Assembly: GCA_031280945.1 (NCBI GenBank)
Contig: JAITGB010000243.1
Coordinates: forward strand, 1 to 6,862
DNA from: Spirochaetales bacterium
GTDB taxonomy: Bacteria; Spirochaetota; Spirochaetia; DTKZ01
Length of the DNA: 6,862 nt
Direction: 5' to 3'
The notes beneath the pieces were generated by a model. The model did no database searches and was not told where the DNA came from. It saw nothing but the letters and a program-made list of their open reading frames with translations. The position numbers and the translations under genes are program-made. Below are positions 1 through 5,061 of the stretch, piece after piece. The first letter of the stretch is position 1; each line of letters starts with the position of its first letter.

Positions 1-255
1 GGAAATGAAATCAATCTCAAGCCCCAAATAAATCTCAAGGCTCCCCGCGTAAAGCTCCCGTAAACGCCTCACCTCCGCGCAGTAAACAGGAAAATCCTCC
101 GCCGCCATTGTCCAGCCGCTGGGAAAAGGCAAAGGCGCATGAGAAGAAAACCCCAAAACATCAAACCCCCTCTCCAAAGCCGCAAGCACATACTCCTCTG
201 CCCAGCCCCTGCCATCGCATATAGAATAGTGAGTGTGGTAGTTTGTTTTCAGCAT
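1..255 (-). CDS. PHP-family histidinol-phosphatase, N-terminal part (runs off window)
   Basis: Reverse-strand reading from the ATG at 255-253 gives 85 codons open to the window edge, so only the N-terminus is present. It begins MLKTNYHTHYSICDGRGWAE. The HTH and CDG residues (His7, His9, Asp14) match the first metal-binding motif of the PHP phosphoesterase fold. The later FSSHAPLPF segment (residues 36-44, His39) and the GLEIDF segment (78-83, Glu80) are the second and third metal-ligand motifs typical of the HisK-type histidinol-phosphatase subgroup. The family hydrolyses L-histidinol phosphate to histidinol, the penultimate step of histidine synthesis, in the cytoplasm. Related PHP phosphatases with other substrates share these motifs, so substrate assignment is less certain than fold. 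The frame stays open upstream to a stop at 300-298, and a GTG at 270-268 is an alternative start. The ATG is preferred because it sits directly before the conserved motif. No clear Shine-Dalgarno sequence precedes it. Confidence 0.82.
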   Translation of the reverse strand, partial: MLKTNYHTHYSICDGRGWAEEYVLAALERGFDVLGFSSHAPLPFPSGWTMAAEDFPVYCAEVRRLRELYAGSLEIYLGLEIDFIS

Positions 256-332
256 AAAAAAATATACCACGGACAGAAAAACGAGTACACGACAGGACTA
301 AAATTTCCGCATTTATCTTTTTTTTGTGTGTG

Positions 333-430
333 AGGGAGGGCTTTCGGCCTCCCGGCAGGGGTTCGGGGGCGGAGCCCCCGTCCGCGCAAGGGATTGGAGC
401 GGATAGCCCCCCTCACAAACGCGATGAGGG
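333..430. repeat. GC-rich cluster of three hairpins, probable dispersed intergenic repeat
   Basis: Three consecutive inverted repeats are visible. The first is GGGAGG/CCTCCC (334-339 with 348-353, 8-nt loop). The second is a perfect 7-bp CGGGGGC/GCCCCCG (364-370 with 374-380, loop GGA). The third is CCCTCA/TGAGGG (410-415 with 425-430, 9-nt loop). Neither strand has a T-tract directly after a stem, so this does not look like a standard intrinsic terminator. Composition differs sharply from the AT-rich flanks. Short GC-rich palindromic blocks of this style recur between genes in many bacterial genomes, so I call it repeat-like, but only one copy lies in this window and multiplicity cannot be shown here. 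Confidence 0.5.
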
Positions 431-510
431 CCATAACCATGTATTACTGTTATGACGCACTTGGCCGAATTCTGCCTATAGCTGTAATCCGCGTTTTATC
501 GGGCTGAGGG

Positions 511-535
511 TTTTTTGCCGCACAGCGGCAAAAAA
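511..535. repeat. Perfect 11-bp inverted repeat with 3-nt loop
   Basis: TTTTTTGCCGC (511-521) is the exact reverse complement of GCGGCAAAAAA (525-535), with loop ACA. The GC core is preceded by six T and followed by six A on either strand, so RNA from either strand would have an A-tract, not a U-tract, after the core. That is the wrong polarity for a canonical intrinsic terminator. It lies about 60 bp upstream of the ssrA -35 box. Function unknown. Confidence 0.6.
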
Positions 536-594
536 TGCGCCATAAATCTTCAAAAATAAATGCAGAAACCTTGCGGGGAATTCCGGTAAACCTC

Positions 595-623
595 TTGCCC
601 TATGCGTCCGCTTTTGCTATATT
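595..623 (+). promoter_or_regulatory. Predicted sigma70-type promoter of ssrA
   Basis: TTGCCC at 595-600 and TATATT at 618-623 are separated by 17 bp. A TG at 615-616 gives an extended -10 (TGC before TATATT). Transcription would start near 630, only a few bases before the mature tmRNA 5' end at 634, which fits a short leader removed by RNase P. The -35 is imperfect, but the extended -10 and position make the call credible. Confidence 0.65.
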
Positions 624-633
624 AAAACATATT

Positions 634-981
634 GGGGGTGCACCGGTTTCGACTGGAACGAAGGTGTGTCTGGTTGCAGGTGGAGCGCCGAACTCCTAAA
701 AACGGCAAAAATTATAACTGCCAATAACGCAGATTATCAACTGGCCGCAGCGTAAGCTTGGCCACGGGCTTCCGGCACACGGCTCCTGAGGGCCGGACAG
801 CTTGACACAAAACCAGGGCTTGCCAACCCGGAGGGCCGGTTCCGGGGAGGGAGATTTTCCGGCATACGGCGAAAGCGGGCCTTTGTTCCGCCTGCTCCGC
901 CCGACAATTAAGGAACGGATAAACCTGTAGAAAGCCTGATGTATCCGTTTTAGGACGCGGGTTCAATTCCCGCCACCTCCA
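634..981 (+). ncRNA. ssrA: tmRNA (transfer-messenger RNA)
   Basis: This RNA rescues stalled ribosomes by acting first as an alanyl-tRNA and then as a short mRNA. The 5' strand GGGGGTG (634-640) pairs with CACCTCC (974-980), including a G3.U wobble, the alanine identity element. The T arm is GCGGG/CCCGC (957-961 with 969-973) around loop TTCAATT. A helix near the base pairs GCAGGT (676-681) with ACCTGT (923-928). Pseudoknot 1 is visible: GGAG (682-685) with CTCC (693-696), interlocked with GCCG (687-690) and CGGC (703-706). The resume codon is read as GCC at 720, preceded by ATAACT, giving the tag ANNADYQLAAA and a TAA at 753-755. Further GC-rich pseudoknots are expected at about 756-915. The terminal CCA is not encoded: A981 is the discriminator, followed by ATC. 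The gene converges on smpB. Confidence 0.95.
720..755 (+). other. tmRNA tag-peptide reading frame
   Basis: The codons GCC AAT AAC GCA GAT TAT CAA CTG GCC GCA GCG TAA encode ANNADYQLAAA. The start is placed at GCC720 because pseudoknot 1 ends at 706, leaving a 13-nt single-stranded spacer, and because the bases before it (TATAACT) resemble the segment that positions the resume codon in other tmRNAs. The hydrophobic/alanine C-terminus is the usual protease-recognition end (ClpXP-type degradation). An in-frame GCA at 705 lies inside pseudoknot 1 and is unlikely to be the resume codon. Confidence 0.75.
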
Positions 982-986
982 ATCCT

Positions 987-1002
987 GGGGCCTATGGCCT
1001 TT
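987..1002 (+). terminator. Weak hairpin after ssrA, possible terminator
   Basis: GGCC (989-992) pairs with GGCC (996-999) around loop TAT. Two flanking G-U pairs could extend the stem, and TTTCATT follows. The stem is short and the T-run poor, so termination here would be weak, but it is the only candidate between the convergent ssrA and smpB 3' ends. A second small stem, CCGG-CGT-CCGG, lies at 1009-1019. Confidence 0.35.
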
Positions 1003-1021
1003 CATTCTCCGGCGTCCGGTT

Positions 1022-1477
1022 CTACAGCCGTATTTTGAAGTTTCTCTCGGTTTCGCGGCGAAGGTCGCGGTCTTTGATGTTTTCCCTCTTGTCGTAGGTC
1101 TTTTTTCCCTTGCACAGTCCCAGGTCTATTTTTACACGGCCCTTTTTGAGGTAAACCTTGAGGGGTACAAGGGTAAAGCCTTTTTCGTCAACCTTTCTTT
1201 CGAGGCGTTTTATTTCCGCCTTGTGGACGAGGAGTTTTCTTTCGCGCAGCTCGTCGTGGTTAAAAAGGTTTCCGTGTTCGTAGGGCGTTATGTGAAAGGC
1301 TATGAGCCACAGTTCCCCTTCCCGTATGCGGGCGTAGGCGTCTGCAAACGAAAACTGTCCGGCCTTGACGGATTTTACTTCGGTTCCCGCGAGGACGATT
1401 CCACATTCGAGGGTTTCGTCCACGGAGTAGTTGAAACGGGCTTTGCGGTTATCCGCGAGAATTTTTACCCCTTCCAC
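1022..1477 (-). CDS. smpB: SsrA-binding protein SmpB
   Basis: SmpB is the cytoplasmic small protein that binds tmRNA and mimics the missing codon-anticodon stem in the ribosomal A site during trans-translation. Using the GTG start, the product is 151 residues, normal for the family. Hallmarks in order are NRKARFNY (10-17), the GIVLAGTEVKSVKAG segment (26-40) of the beta-barrel, HITPYEHGNLFNHDEL (62-77), the KLLVHKAEIKRLERKV stretch (81-96), and the basic C-terminal tail KGKKTYDKRENIKDRDLRRE (123-142) that enters the decoding centre. The frame continues 14 codons upstream to an ATG at 1519. GTG1477 is preferred because GGAG at 1489-1486 lies 8 nt before it and because homologues begin at the GVKIL segment. 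The ATG lacks a ribosome-binding site. The start overlaps the upstream gene's stop by 13 nt, suggesting translational coupling. Its 3' end faces ssrA. Confidence 0.95.
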   Translation of the reverse strand: MEGVKILADNRKARFNYSVDETLECGIVLAGTEVKSVKAGQFSFADAYARIREGELWLIAFHITPYEHGNLFNHDELRERKLLVHKAEIKRLERKVDEKGFTLVPLKVYLKKGRVKIDLGLCKGKKTYDKRENIKDRDLRRETERNFKIRL

Positions 1478-3213
1478 GAAATTATCTCCGAATTTATCCA
1501 CGGAGAGAAGGTTCCGCATATCATAATAAAATTTTGAAAAATGCCGCTATGCGTAAGGCCTGTGTTTTTCGGAAGGTCTGCCGTCCGCACGGCGGCAACG
1601 CGGAAACCTGTGTAGGGGCTGCACCATTCGGGCGGCTGGGAGGCCCGTGTCGAGGGGCCCACACTGCCTGGAGAATTGACCCATGAGCCGCCCCGCACGG
1701 CGCGTTCGGCAGGAGGAAAAGAATCTCCTGCCGGAGGAAAAATAGAGGAGGCAGGAGCATAGGGTCCGCCGCACCATTCCCAGAGGTTCCCCAGCATGAA
1801 TTTCAGGCCCGCGTTTCCCGCGGCTGCATCTCCGGACGCGGCGAGCTGCCTGGCGGATAGAGGGGCTTTTCCGTCAGGCGGCAGATTAAGACGCGCGGCG
1901 TATTCCCACGCGGCCTCGTCCGGCAGGAAAAAGGCGTACTGTGTGTCCTTTGAGGCGAGCCAGCCGCAGTAGGCCTGCGCCGCGTACCAGGAGATTTCAC
2001 TAGCGGGGTAATCGGGCTGCGGCGGGGCAGGGGAGTCTCCCCATGAGGCGAGGTAGCTTTCCTCCGCAAGGCCCTGCGCCGCAAGAACGTTTCTATTGGC
2101 CGGAGTCCACGCGGGGTTTTCCCGTACAAAGGCCGCGTATTCAGCCTGCGTTACTTCCCGCGTTTGGAGAAAAAAATCACGAGGCAGGGTTTTCCAGACG
2201 GAGTAGGGGGGATTCTCGCGGAGCCGCCGGAGCGCCGCCGCAAAGGAGTCGTCTTTTTTCGCGTCCAGAGCGAGAGTCCGGGAAAAGGCCGCGGAAGAGG
2301 GGCCTCCCATGCGGAAAGAGCCTTTGGGAACAAGAACGTACTCTGAACCCAAAATACTTACGCGGCGGAAAGGGGGCGGAGGCGCTTTGAAGGGAGGTTT
2401 TTTTTCTTCCGCCGCAAGATGGGTAAGACGTTCCTGCGTCCATGCGGAAGCCAAAAGCTCCTCCCGCGCCGGAGGGGGGAGAACCAGAATAAGCCAGTAC
2501 AGGGCTTCGGGTTTTTCGCCGTAGAGGGATAAAAACCAGGAGGCGGCCTTGACCAGAGACTGGGGGCTCAAAGCCGAGCCGCCCGAAGCCGCAAGAAGAC
2601 CGGCCCTGATAAAATCCCGAAAGCCCGCCGGAGAATTAACGCTTGCGAGGGCGGAGGAGAGCATACTAAAAAGCTCCGCCTCCGCGTTTTCCGCCGGGGA
2701 CAGGGCATAATCCAGAACCGCCTCGCTGAGAACAGGCGGAAAAGGGGAGAGGGGGTCGCCCTCCCCCATGAGAGCCCGCGCGGAAAACTCCCTGTGGGCT
2801 TCGGTAAGAAGCTCCTCTGCCGACGAGAGAGCAAGGTTTTCGTGAACAGCCTGCTTTTTGGGAAAAAAGCGGCTCGCAAAGAGGCGGCTTTCTACCGCAA
2901 GGGGAAGGGAGCGTTCCTCAAAAAAGGGTCTTCTGAGCGTAAGGGTATGGTCTCCCTCCGCGATAAAGGCCGTAAGGGGAGTTGAACCTATGCGTATGCC
3001 GTCAAGGAGAACAGAGGCCCCTTCCGGCAGGCTTGTAACCGTAACTTTTGCCCCCGGAGAGGACAGCCCCGGTTCAAGCAGGAGAAAGAAAGCGAGTACG
3101 GCAAGACCTATGCCGTAAAGGGCTCCCACGTATACGCGGGGCTGTATACCGAAAACCGGCTTGAGGATAACCCTTTCGCCGTTTTCGGGAGACTTGTTCA
3201 TCTTTTTTTTCAT
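1465..3213 (-). CDS. Membrane-anchored PEGA / FGE-sulfatase (SUMF1-like) domain protein
   Basis: The product has 582 residues. A basic N-terminus precedes one transmembrane helix at about 28-48. A PEGA domain follows (about 56-107, containing SLPEGASVLLDGIRIGSTPL). Next comes an Ala/Leu-rich, probably helical linker (about 130-270) with a proline-rich hinge near 273-282. The C-terminal FGE-sulfatase (formylglycine-generating-enzyme fold) domain spans about 286-543, with LVPKGSFRMGG (294-304), the REVTQAEYAAF segment (352-362), the LPDEAAWEYAAR segment (430-441), GNLWEWCGGPY (475-485), RGGSW (507-511) and GFRVAA (536-541). The usual copper-binding cysteine pair of true FGEs, expected just after GGSW, is replaced by VNSPGS, so formylglycine synthesis is unlikely and a structural or ligand-binding extracytoplasmic role is more plausible. 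The partner is unknown. It is the first gene of an operon with smpB. A second ATG at 3201-3199 is an alternative start. The last 39 residues lie beyond the domain. Confidence 0.85.
   Translation of the reverse strand: MKKKMNKSPENGERVILKPVFGIQPRVYVGALYGIGLAVLAFFLLLEPGLSSPGAKVTVTSLPEGASVLLDGIRIGSTPLTAFIAEGDHTLTLRRPFFEERSLPLAVESRLFASRFFPKKQAVHENLALSSAEELLTEAHREFSARALMGEGDPLSPFPPVLSEAVLDYALSPAENAEAELFSMLSSALASVNSPAGFRDFIRAGLLAASGGSALSPQSLVKAASWFLSLYGEKPEALYWLILVLPPPAREELLASAWTQERLTHLAAEEKKPPFKAPPPPFRRVSILGSEYVLVPKGSFRMGGPSSAAFSRTLALDAKKDDSFAAALRRLRENPPYSVWKTLPRDFFLQTREVTQAEYAAFVRENPAWTPANRNVLAAQGLAEESYLASWGDSPAPPQPDYPASEISWYAAQAYCGWLASKDTQYAFFLPDEAAWEYAARLNLPPDGKAPLSARQLAASGDAAAGNAGLKFMLGNLWEWCGGPYAPASSIFPPAGDSFPPAERAVRGGSWVNSPGSVGPSTRASQPPEWCSPYTGFRVAAVRTADLPKNTGLTHSGIFQNFIMICGTFSPWINSEIISWKG
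1486..1489 (-). promoter_or_regulatory. Ribosome-binding site selecting the smpB GTG start
   Basis: The reverse strand reads GGAG, then an 8-nt spacer ATAATTTC, then GTG. This is the best Shine-Dalgarno sequence near the start, and it favours the 151-residue product over the 165-residue one starting at the ATG at 1519. Confidence 0.65.
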
Positions 3214-3222
3214 GTGTTTCTC

Positions 3223-3251
3223 ATTATAGGCGGCGGCCCTTCTATTGTCAA
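3223..3251 (-). promoter_or_regulatory. Consensus sigma70 promoter of the PEGA/FGE-like gene and smpB operon
   Basis: On the reverse strand TTGACA (3251-3246) and TATAAT (3228-3223) are separated by exactly 17 bp, so all 12 hexamer bases match consensus. The predicted start is near 3217-3215, only a few bases before the ATG at 3213. The transcript would be leaderless or nearly so, and no Shine-Dalgarno sequence is present. Confidence 0.85.
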
Positions 3252-3273
3252 CGACAGGACTTTATGATACAAT
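3245..3273 (+). promoter_or_regulatory. Sigma70-type promoter of the lepB1-lepB2-hemW operon
   Basis: TTGTCA (3245-3250) and TACAAT (3268-3273) are separated by 17 bp, each matching 5 of 6 consensus bases. Transcription should begin near 3280, giving a leader of about 26 nt before lepB1. The -35 overlaps the opposite-strand -35 within the single 7-bp sequence TTGTCAA (3245-3251), so the two promoters are back to back on shared bases. Confidence 0.78.
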
Positions 3274-3285
3274 GTCTAATCATTC

Positions 3286-3302
3286 TTATAGGGTCCTTAT
3301 AA
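3286..3302. promoter_or_regulatory. 17-nt pseudo-palindrome in the lepB1 leader
   Basis: TTATAGGGTCCTTATAA is an imperfect dyad: TTATA/TATAA outer arms and GG/CC inner bases about a central T. It lies about 6-22 nt after the predicted transcription start and just before the lepB1 ATG, and it contains the only Shine-Dalgarno-like bases (AGGG, 3290-3293). It could be an operator or chance AT-rich symmetry. Confidence 0.3.
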
Positions 3303-3305
3303 CAC

Positions 3306-4292
3306 ATGGAAAAATTTCTTGAACGCCTACTCCGGTTTACGGAAAGCTGGCTCACACTGCGGAAAATCCGGCGGCGAAAGGCGCGGGAAAAACAGAAAAA
3401 ACGGGGTTTTGTGAGGGACTGGGCAGGAGCTTTTATATGGGCGGCCTGCGTGGTTCTTCTTGTGAATCAGTATCTTCTTCAGGCGTACCAGATTCCTTCA
3501 GGTTCCATGATGAACACTCTGCTCGTTGACGACCGCATCTTTGTCAACAAGGGCGTTTTTGGACCGGAACTCCTGCCGGGAATGTTTAAGCTGCCGGGCT
3601 TTGCAGACCCGCGGCGCGGAGAAGTTATTATTTTTGAGAATCCGTCCTACCTGTCGCGGGGACCGGTTTTTGATATTTTTCAGCGTATTCTGTATATGCT
3701 CACTTTTTCCTTTGTTGATATAGACAAAGACGAAGCGGGCCGTCCCAAGGCGCATTTTCTTATAAAGCGCGCCGTAGCCATGGAGTACGATTTTTTTCGC
3801 CAGAGGGATGGAAACCTCGAATTGAAACCCCGGGGCGAGGACAGGTGGTACAGCGAAAAGGATTTTCAGGCCCTTTCCGGCATGGAGTACCCTGTGCGGA
3901 GGCTCGTCTCGCCGGAAGATTACCCCCTGTTTCGGGAGGCGGGAATCGCGGCGGCCCACAGGGATATGAAAATTCCCGTTCCCTCTCTGCTGGACGAGGC
4001 CCTCGTAAGCTATTACTCGCAACGCGACTACAGCTCTGTTGACGAGTCCGCCTTTAACGAGTGGCGTATAAAAACCCTCTACGCCATGAATCCGCACGAA
4101 AGGCGCTACGGTTCCCGCTGGAGGGCCTATACCGGAGGAACCTATGTCCCACGGGGGAGAATTCTTCCTCTTGGAGACAACCGCGACAACTCACGGGACG
4201 GCAGATACTTTGGGACAGTGCCGGACAGCAAAATTTTGGGAAGGGCCATGTTCAGGTACTATCCCTTAAACCGTTTAGGAAATATCCGCTAA
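3306..4292 (+). CDS. lepB: Signal peptidase I, first of a tandem pair
   Basis: This membrane protease cleaves signal peptides from exported proteins on the outer face of the cytoplasmic membrane. The product is 328 residues. A strongly basic cytoplasmic N-terminus (18-38) precedes one transmembrane helix (about 39-58). The nucleophile Ser67 lies in QIPSGSMMNTL (62-72), and the general-base Lys154 lies in FLIKRAVAMEYD (151-162). The C-terminal box E, LGDNRDNSRDGRYFG (289-303), is near canonical. The box D tail, usually GLPGD after the lysine motif, reads AMEYD here. About 115 residues (161-275) without recognisable family motifs separate the lysine from box E, making this longer than a minimal family member. 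The ATG start is preceded only by a poor AGGG 12 nt upstream. It is the first gene of the operon with lepB2 16 nt downstream. The Ser/Lys dyad indicates an active enzyme. Confidence 0.93.
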   Translation: MEKFLERLLRFTESWLTLRKIRRRKAREKQKKRGFVRDWAGAFIWAACVVLLVNQYLLQAYQIPSGSMMNTLLVDDRIFVNKGVFGPELLPGMFKLPGFADPRRGEVIIFENPSYLSRGPVFDIFQRILYMLTFSFVDIDKDEAGRPKAHFLIKRAVAMEYDFFRQRDGNLELKPRGEDRWYSEKDFQALSGMEYPVRRLVSPEDYPLFREAGIAAAHRDMKIPVPSLLDEALVSYYSQRDYSSVDESAFNEWRIKTLYAMNPHERRYGSRWRAYTGGTYVPRGRILPLGDNRDNSRDGRYFGTVPDSKILGRAMFRYYPLNRLGNIR

Positions 4293-4293
4293 A

Positions 4294-4304
4294 GGGGAGG
4301 GGAG
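4294..4304 (+). promoter_or_regulatory. Strong ribosome-binding site of lepB2
   Basis: The purine run GGGGAGGGGAG ends 4 nt before the ATG at 4309, placing a GGAGG core at about 7-9 nt spacing. It is much stronger than the site before lepB1, so lepB2 is probably translated independently of its upstream neighbour. Confidence 0.65.
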
Positions 4305-4308
4305 CATC

Positions 4309-5061
4309 ATGGCGAATTTTGGAAGAACACGGCGCTTTAGTTATACGCGCAGCCCGCGCCGTCCTGTCATGAGGTTTTTGGGAAAGTGTATACTCTTTAT
4401 TACTGTTATTTTTCTCCTCTCACTTTTTATCAACACCTTTATATTTGACACTTTTCAGGTAGAGACTGTTTCCATGCGGCCCGGCTGCGAACCCGGGGAC
4501 AGGCTTTTTACCTCGTCCCTGTGGTACGGCGCGCGGATTCCCTTTACGGAGGAACGCCTTCCCGGTATTTTTAGCCCCAGGAGGGGAGACCTTGTTGTCC
4601 TTTCGCCGCCCTACAAAAAACAGCCGCAGCTTGTGGAAATTCTCTTAAACCCCCTTGTGGGTTTTTTCTCCCTCAGGAATAAAACTTTTAGTCTGGAAAG
4701 CCGCAGGGAGTGGGAAAACGATTTTGTCATAAAGCGTATTATAGCCCTGCCCGGGGACACGGTGCGCATACAGGGGCAGGAAGCCTTTGTAAAACCTTCT
4801 GGCACGCCGGATTTTGTTTCCGAGTTTTCCCTCTCCCTGTCCGGCTACGAAATCATACAAGAAGAATTACCCCCTGACTGGCAGAAGGGAGCGCCCCTCG
4901 CCGAATGGGGAGAGGATATTGTTCTGGGCGCGGAAGAATACTTTGTTTTGAGCGACACCAGAAACGGCAGCCTTGATTCGCGGCTCTGGGGCCCTGTGCA
5001 TGAAGAGCAAATCGTAACCCGAGTCCTCTTTCGGTACTGGCCCTTACGACGGCAGCCTTGA
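4309..5061 (+). CDS. lepB: Signal peptidase I, second of a tandem pair
   Basis: The product is 250 residues, of the compact type-I signal peptidase class. It has a basic N-terminus (7-22), one transmembrane helix (about 24-46), and the nucleophile Ser55 in QVETVSMRPGCEPGDRLF (50-67). The PRRGDLVVL segment (90-98) follows. Lys142 lies in FVIKRIIALPGDTV (139-152), with an intact box D. Box E is degenerate: YFVLSDTRNGSLDSRLWGPV (211-230) keeps Asp, Arg and SxDSR, but the usual GDNRDNS reads SDTRNGS. The Ser/Lys dyad is intact, so activity is likely, although the box E changes may alter substrate preference. It starts 16 nt after the lepB1 stop behind a strong ribosome-binding site, and its TGA overlaps the TTG start of hemW (TTGA). 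The two peptidases are too different to be a recent duplication. Confidence 0.92.
   Translation: MANFGRTRRFSYTRSPRRPVMRFLGKCILFITVIFLLSLFINTFIFDTFQVETVSMRPGCEPGDRLFTSSLWYGARIPFTEERLPGIFSPRRGDLVVLSPPYKKQPQLVEILLNPLVGFFSLRNKTFSLESRREWENDFVIKRIIALPGDTVRIQGQEAFVKPSGTPDFVSEFSLSLSGYEIIQEELPPDWQKGAPLAEWGEDIVLGAEEYFVLSDTRNGSLDSRLWGPVHEEQIVTRVLFRYWPLRRQP

Larger units (their letters stand above)
256..633. other. Gene-free region between the PHP gene and ssrA
   Basis: These 378 bases contain no supported protein gene. From left to right they hold an AT-rich segment upstream of the leftward PHP gene (256-332), a GC-rich hairpin cluster (about 333-430), about 80 bases with no recognised signal (431-510), a perfect 11-bp hairpin (511-535), an unremarkable AT-rich stretch, and the ssrA promoter (595-623). 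A short reverse-strand open frame over 249-440 translates mainly the hairpin cluster into an Arg/Pro-rich sequence and is judged spurious. Confidence 0.7.

Noticed and set aside
261..289. Possible promoter for the PHP gene (TATATT at 266-261 on the reverse strand)
   Set aside because: At 16-18 bp spacing no -35 better than 3 of 6 bases is present, so a promoter cannot be supported in this AT-rich stretch.
364..380. Intrinsic terminator at the 7-bp GGGGGC hairpin
   Set aside because: No T-tract follows on either strand; the nearest T-run (318-325) lies upstream on the + strand and reads as A on the other.
249..440. Reverse-strand 63-residue open frame over the hairpin cluster
   Set aside because: It translates mainly the GC-rich palindromic element into an Arg/Pro-rich peptide, overlaps the start of the PHP gene and has no recognisable domain, so it is judged spurious.
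705..755. Longer tmRNA tag starting at GCA705 (16 residues)
   Set aside because: GCA705 lies in the last stem of pseudoknot 1 (703-706). The GCC at 720, with a 13-nt spacer, fits the known resume-codon geometry better.
712..1005. Reverse-strand 97-residue open frame
   Set aside because: It is the antisense of tmRNA, whose structure fully explains the region.
1223..1537. Forward-strand 104-residue open frame over smpB
   Set aside because: It is antisense to smpB, has no recognisable motif, and is explained by the codon structure of the real gene.
3498..4097. Reverse-strand 199-residue open frame inside lepB1
   Set aside because: It lies entirely antisense to a well-supported signal peptidase and shows no domain features; long antisense frames are common in GC-rich coding DNA.
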